Part shown: piece after piece, positions 4,981 to 6,099 of the stretch
How positions within the stretch are numbered: position 1 is the stretch's first letter
How the letters are laid out: each line of letters opens with the position of its first letter
Assembly (NCBI GenBank): GCA_031259655.1
Contig: JAIRLF010000195.1
Coordinates: 1-6,099 of the forward strand
Direction of reading: 5' to 3'
Source: Prevotellaceae bacterium
Lineage (GTDB): Bacteria; Bacteroidota; Bacteroidia; Bacteroidales; UBA932
DNA: 6,099 bases
Notes under the pieces: generated by a model
The model's input: the letters and a program-made list of their open reading frames with translations, nothing else
The model's database searches: none
What the model was told of the DNA's origin: nothing
Translations under genes and position numbers: made by a program

Positions 4981-5577
4981 ATGGAGTCAAAAGAAAAAAA
5001 GCAGGCGAAAAAAACTGCAGAATGGAATGTCGGAATAAACAGGTTGAATAAAATGAGTGAAATAACAGTTTGCGATTATTCAAATCCGGCGCATCTGCAA
5101 GCCGTAGCCTTGTTGATAAATGCTTATATAGCCGACGAAATGGGAGGAGGAAATCCTCTTTCACAGGAAGAACAACAGCGTCTGCTTGAGGGTCTGAGCA
5201 ATCACCCGAAGAGCATTGTTCTACTTGCGTATGAGGCGACCGGCGTATTTACCGGATTGCTGACGGCGTTCGAAAACTTTTCGACCTTCACCGCCATGCC
5301 TATGATTAATATTCACGATGTCTTTGTACTCAAAGAACATCGCGGTAAAGGCGTCGGACGGCAACTGATGAACGCAATCGTCGGCGAAGCGACAAAACGC
5401 AAATGCAGTCGCCTGACGCTCGAAGTGCGCAAAGACAATCATAATGCCCAAATTTTGTATCGCAGTTTAGGCTTCGAAGAAGCCGAACAGGGAATGTTTT
5501 ACTGGCGAAAATATTTGAAGCATACCGGCGAAGACATCAAAAAAATTGCGAATAAATATAAAAAAAACAGTTTCTAA
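4981..5577 (+). CDS. GNAT-family N-acetyltransferase
   Basis: This protein is predicted to move an acetyl group from acetyl-CoA to an amine; the substrate cannot be told. The GNAT fold spans about residues 26-177 of 198. Motif A, with the acetyl-CoA pyrophosphate loop R121-G122-K123-G124-V125-G126, is preceded by the strand IHDVFVLKEH. Motif B is LEVRKDNHNAQILYRSLGF (147-165), with the usual N-A-x-x-L-Y-x-x-x-G-F. A basic tail follows (KKIANKYKKNSF). The first 24 residues are Lys-rich and not part of the fold, and M25 (ATG at 5053) begins MSEITVCDY, a common GNAT start. The promoter at 4924-4955 permits either start; I keep 4981 because its leader is short and the frame is open. The gene stands alone, with no visible terminator after its TAA. 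Confidence 0.9.
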   Translation: MESKEKKQAKKTAEWNVGINRLNKMSEITVCDYSNPAHLQAVALLINAYIADEMGGGNPLSQEEQQRLLEGLSNHPKSIVLLAYEATGVFTGLLTAFENFSTFTAMPMINIHDVFVLKEHRGKGVGRQLMNAIVGEATKRKCSRLTLEVRKDNHNAQILYRSLGFEEAEQGMFYWRKYLKHTGEDIKKIANKYKKNSF

Positions 5578-5728
5578 TGAACAAAAAGACTTAAGGAAAT
5601 CACCGGTATTTGATTAAAATTAAGAGCTTTGCAGCGCAACCGTTTTTATGCTTTTGCAAATGTTCAAATGAAATTCGGTTTATGTAATAAATAAATGTTA
5701 TCTTTGCACCTTGTAAAAAATATAAAAT
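5578..5728 (+). promoter_or_regulatory. Intergenic region with -7 box for the PD-(D/E)XK gene
   Basis: TATCTTTG (5699-5706), followed by CAC, matches the Bacteroidota -7 consensus and lies 22 bases before the ATG at 5729. The -33 element is weak. A short TTGC-agc-GCAA hairpin (about 5628-5638) precedes CCGTTTTT and might be a poor terminator for the GNAT gene. Confidence 0.5.
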
Positions 5729-6099
5729 ATGCATATAGCGAATCCTATATATGATGTAGTCTTCAAATTTATGATGGAAGACGAAAAAGTAGCAAAAGCC
5801 TTTCTTTCGGCAATAATCGAACAAGAAGTGGTAGAATTGGACTTTGCTGCACAGGAACATACGCTTCGTCGCGAAAAGGACGAAACAAAATCGAAGAAAC
5901 AAACAAAACCGGAGAAACAGGAGGAAAATGAAGAGTCCTTTTTCACTGTATGCAGGTTTGACTTCTCTGCGAAAATATCACTTCCCGAGGGAGGATTTAA
6001 AGTTGTTATGATAGAACTGCAGAAAGCCAAATTCTCTTCGGACATAATGCGTTTTCGGCGTTATCTCGGCGTTCATTACCGAAATCCGAACAATACATA
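5729..6099 (+). CDS. PD-(D/E)XK nuclease-like protein, 5' part
   Basis: The gene runs off the right edge, so 123 residues are visible. It resembles the PD-(D/E)XK group often annotated as nuclease-family transposase (Rpn/PDDEXK_2-like). The start MHIANPIYDVVFKFMMEDEK is typical. The putative active site is D78 in CRFDFSAKI and E96-L97-Q98 in MIELQKAK, followed by DIMRFRRYLGVHY, also typical. Family enzymes cut DNA or assist recombination, but many chromosomal members have no shown activity. Residues 46-70 are a Lys/Glu-rich insert, about 25 long, between the N-terminal part and the core strand, absent or shorter in members I recall. The ATG was chosen because it begins the conserved N-terminus and follows a promoter box. 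The gene is transcribed away from the metal operon and seems unrelated to it. Confidence 0.8.
   Translation, partial: MHIANPIYDVVFKFMMEDEKVAKAFLSAIIEQEVVELDFAAQEHTLRREKDETKSKKQTKPEKQEENEESFFTVCRFDFSAKISLPEGGFKVVMIELQKAKFSSDIMRFRRYLGVHYRNPNNT

Overview
The window looks like chromosome of a Bacteroidales/Bacteroidota bacterium. The evidence is a SusC-like TonB-dependent receptor with an N-terminal carboxypeptidase-regulatory-like domain, a lipoprotein with Ig-like repeats, a PD-(D/E)XK protein of a type common in that phylum, and several -7 promoter boxes of the TAnnTTTG type (mostly TACTTTTG or TAATTTTG) in place of E. coli -10 boxes. Genus cannot be told from the sequence alone.

Layout. (1) 1-628 holds no convincing protein gene. 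Its first 283 bases are AT-rich. Bases 312-529 form a strongly structured block: a palindrome, three hairpins and a minus-strand promoter-like box, possibly a dispersed repeat or a small RNA. A 17-base sequence at 574-590 recurs at 4681-4697. (2) 629-3982 is a three-gene minus-strand operon, in transcription order: TonB-dependent receptor, Ig-like lipoprotein, exported heavy-metal-associated (HMA) domain protein with a CxxC site. (3) 3983-4633 is the long, repeat-rich upstream region of that operon. It holds a likely unannotated 52-residue single-span membrane protein gene (4236-4394, minus), a 4 x 23-bp tandem array, a 4 x 11-bp tandem array beside a 22-bp perfect palindrome, and a well-formed minus-strand promoter at 4586-4616 flanked by an inverted repeat. 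(4) 4634-4947 holds a decayed minus-strand fragment resembling the Schlafen/AlbA_2 domain. (5) 4981-5577 is a plus-strand GNAT acetyltransferase with its own promoter. (6) 5729-6099 is the 5' part of a plus-strand PD-(D/E)XK nuclease-like gene that runs off the window.

How it may work together. The receptor has the CC-containing plug type that I recall next to HMA proteins in Bacteroidota. The plausible reading is metal (perhaps copper) acquisition or handling: the receptor crosses the outer membrane with TonB energy, the lipoprotein is at the envelope or surface, and the HMA protein binds metal in the periplasm. The small membrane protein would be the first gene of the transcript. The metal and the role of the small protein are inference. 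The repeat arrays between the small gene and the receptor are the least explained part of the window.
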